From Burkholderiaceae bacterium (GTDB lineage Bacteria > Pseudomonadota > Gammaproteobacteria > Burkholderiales > Burkholderiaceae_C): a DNA stretch of 15,584 nt. This document shows positions 14,532 through 15,584 of this stretch, piece after piece (within the stretch, counting starts at the first letter, position 1; each line of letters starts with the position of its first letter). The notes beneath the pieces are model-generated. The model was not told the DNA's origin, searched no databases, and was given only the letters and a program-made list of their open reading frames with translations. Where the stretch lies: contig JALQVQ010000138.1 in the NCBI GenBank assembly GCA_023260315.1, positions 1 through 15,584 on the forward strand. The letters are read 5' to 3'. Both the position numbers and the translations under genes were made by a program.

Positions 14532-15584
14532 TTCACCGCCACCGCCACAATCACAACCCGGCCGAGCATGTCCTGATAGATCTGCTCAGGTGGCTTGACC
14601 GCCAAGTCTGCGGTTGCGTTGGTGTTCGCCACGGGGTCGATGCGGCCTGTCAGGGCCTGTCGGATGCGATCGGCCTGGATCGCAAAGTTGATGTCCTCGG
14701 GCATGATGCCTTCGGACAGTCGCAGGGCCTCGTTATCGAGCTTACCCATCGTCAAACCGACCAAATGACCGCGCATGTCAAACACAGGCCCCCCTGAGTT
14801 GCCGCGATTAATTTTGGCTGTTAACTGAAACATCTTGGGGTCCTCGTTGATACCAGCCACTTTCGCCACAACCCCATTGGTCAAGGATGGTGTTTGACTG
14901 CCGAGCAAGTACCACAGCGGATACCCCATCGCAACCACCTGACTACCTGGCTGAGCCATACGCAGATCGCTGAGCTCGATGGCCCGCTCTGCTGGCAGCG
15001 GCTTATCCAACTCAAGAATGGCCAAGTCATCGGTCTCGGACATGAAAACAACGCGCGCCTTGGACACCTCGCCAAGGCCGGTACGAACCGCGAAATCGCT
15101 CCCCCCCTCCACCACGTGGCGATTCGTCAACACGCGTCGACCGCCATCCACGACAACGCCGCTTGCGCCCCGAACGGCGGTTCCGCCGGGAAACGGGAAG
15201 CGCTCAAACGATTTTGGCGATAGGGGTTTGAAATAGGGGACCGCCTGCTGGCTTTCCTGCAGAAACGCGCCCCGACGTGTCAGTCGCATATCTCGACTCT
15301 CGATGGCCTGAAGCGGTGTCGTGTCGTTAGCAGGCCCCACGTCAGTCTCTTCGCTGGTCAACAAGTTGGCTTGTGAACGTTGGATCAAGTAAGCAACGTC
15401 GTTGCCGGCTTTTTGATAGCCCGTTGCGGCCTGAATATGGGCTGCGCGTGCGGCAGTGTCGTCACCGGATCGCTTGGCGAGTGTCGCTTTGATCGACCAG
15501 ACGGCGGGCGATCCCCCACCTTCCGCCATGCTTGGCATTGCGCCCAAAATTGCCTTTGTCTGTTGTGCGTTGATCAGATGTCCA
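14528..15584 (-). CDS. Trypsin/HtrA-like serine protease (N-terminus beyond window)
   Basis: C-terminal ~351 residues of a larger protein; the frame is open to the right edge with no convincing start. The protease domain carries a complete S1C/trypsin-type triad: His in TNRHVV (codon 15116-15118), Asp in ETDDLAIL (15026-15028) and Ser in RGNSGGPVFD (14795-14797). GASGVVVD and MGYPLWY are in place, so activity is expected. Ahead of it, about 85 residues are Ala-rich and helical (KATLAKRSGDDTAARAA, GYQKAGNDVAYLIQRSQANL), resembling a TPR- or Sel1-like repeat edge. No PDZ domain follows; the protein ends about 90 residues after the active Ser with a hydrophobic VVIVAVAVK. Its TGA overlaps the DUF4384 ATG by 4 bp. 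It is probably exported, but the signal peptide lies outside the window. Confidence 0.85.
   Translation of the reverse strand, partial: GHLINAQQTKAILGAMPSMAEGGGSPAVWSIKATLAKRSGDDTAARAAHIQAATGYQKAGNDVAYLIQRSQANLLTSEETDVGPANDTTPLQAIESRDMRLTRRGAFLQESQQAVPYFKPLSPKSFERFPFPGGTAVRGASGVVVDGGRRVLTNRHVVEGGSDFAVRTGLGEVSKARVVFMSETDDLAILELDKPLPAERAIELSDLRMAQPGSQVVAMGYPLWYLLGSQTPSLTNGVVAKVAGINEDPKMFQLTAKINRGNSGGPVFDMRGHLVGLTMGKLDNEALRLSEGIMPEDINFAIQADRIRQALTGRIDPVANTNATADLAVKPPEQIYQDMLGRVVIVAVAVK

Noticed and set aside
1..15584. CRISPR array, tRNA or rRNA gene, insertion sequence, prophage or defence island
   Set aside because: No spaced direct repeats, no tRNA-like cloverleaf noticed, no transposase or integrase. 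The possible phage-like piece at 1-149 is a short chimeric edge and not a prophage.

Overview
The window is about 15.6 kb of gene-dense bacterial DNA with roughly mid-50s % GC (estimated by eye). I infer a Gram-negative proteobacterium, most likely betaproteobacterial (Burkholderiales-like). The reasons are the short cytoplasmic FKBP, the fused two-domain AfuB-type permease, the QseBC/TctDE-style two-component pair, an LPP20 lipoprotein with a lipobox, and periplasmic proteins with Sec signals. The taxon call is from family resemblance only. No rRNA, tRNA, CRISPR array, transposase or integrase was found.

Left edge (1 to about 260). The first bases do not belong with the rest. Bases 1-120 have 31 G+C (26%) and carry one unbroken minus-strand reading frame of unknown, perhaps viral, origin. 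Next comes a fragment of a Bacteroidetes-like cysteinyl-tRNA synthetase around its KMSKS loop. This runs directly into the 3' end of an inositol oxygenase gene and replaces its natural C-terminus. This looks like a stacked chimera from amplification, assembly or recombination.

Sugar/inositol block (220-6334). A myo-inositol oxygenase (minus) and an inositol-monophosphatase-family enzyme (plus) diverge from a spacer of a few dozen bases. Convergent with the phosphatase is a compact afuA-afuB-afuC ABC importer operon (minus). It has a strong Shine-Dalgarno, a plausible promoter, an 11-nt gap between afuA and afuB, and a 4-nt overlap between afuB and afuC. AfuA-type systems are known to import phosphorylated sugars. 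Importer, phosphatase and oxygenase together suggest uptake of a phosphorylated polyol or sugar, dephosphorylation, then ring cleavage of inositol to glucuronate. That pathway is inference.

Middle block (6438-10909). It holds an FKBP prolyl isomerase (minus), a zinc-less MDR oxidoreductase (plus), an SBP_bac_3-type solute-binding protein with no signal peptide (minus), and an FMN-dependent 2-hydroxy-acid oxidase followed after 21 nt by an AEC-family transporter (plus). The oxidase and transporter look like one transcription unit for a 2-hydroxy acid, with the solute-binding-like protein divergent from it.

Right block (10919-15584, all minus). This appears to be one five-gene operon. In order of transcription it encodes a trypsin/HtrA-like serine protease (cut by the window edge), an exported DUF4384 protein, an LPP20-type lipoprotein, an OmpR-class response regulator and its histidine kinase. 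Three junctions are 4-nt stop/start overlaps and the fourth is an 18-nt gap. The kinase has an Asp/His-rich periplasmic patch coded partly by a 9-bp tandem repeat. I consider this the best candidate for a little-described system, possibly an envelope-stress or envelope-proteolysis circuit with its own sensor.
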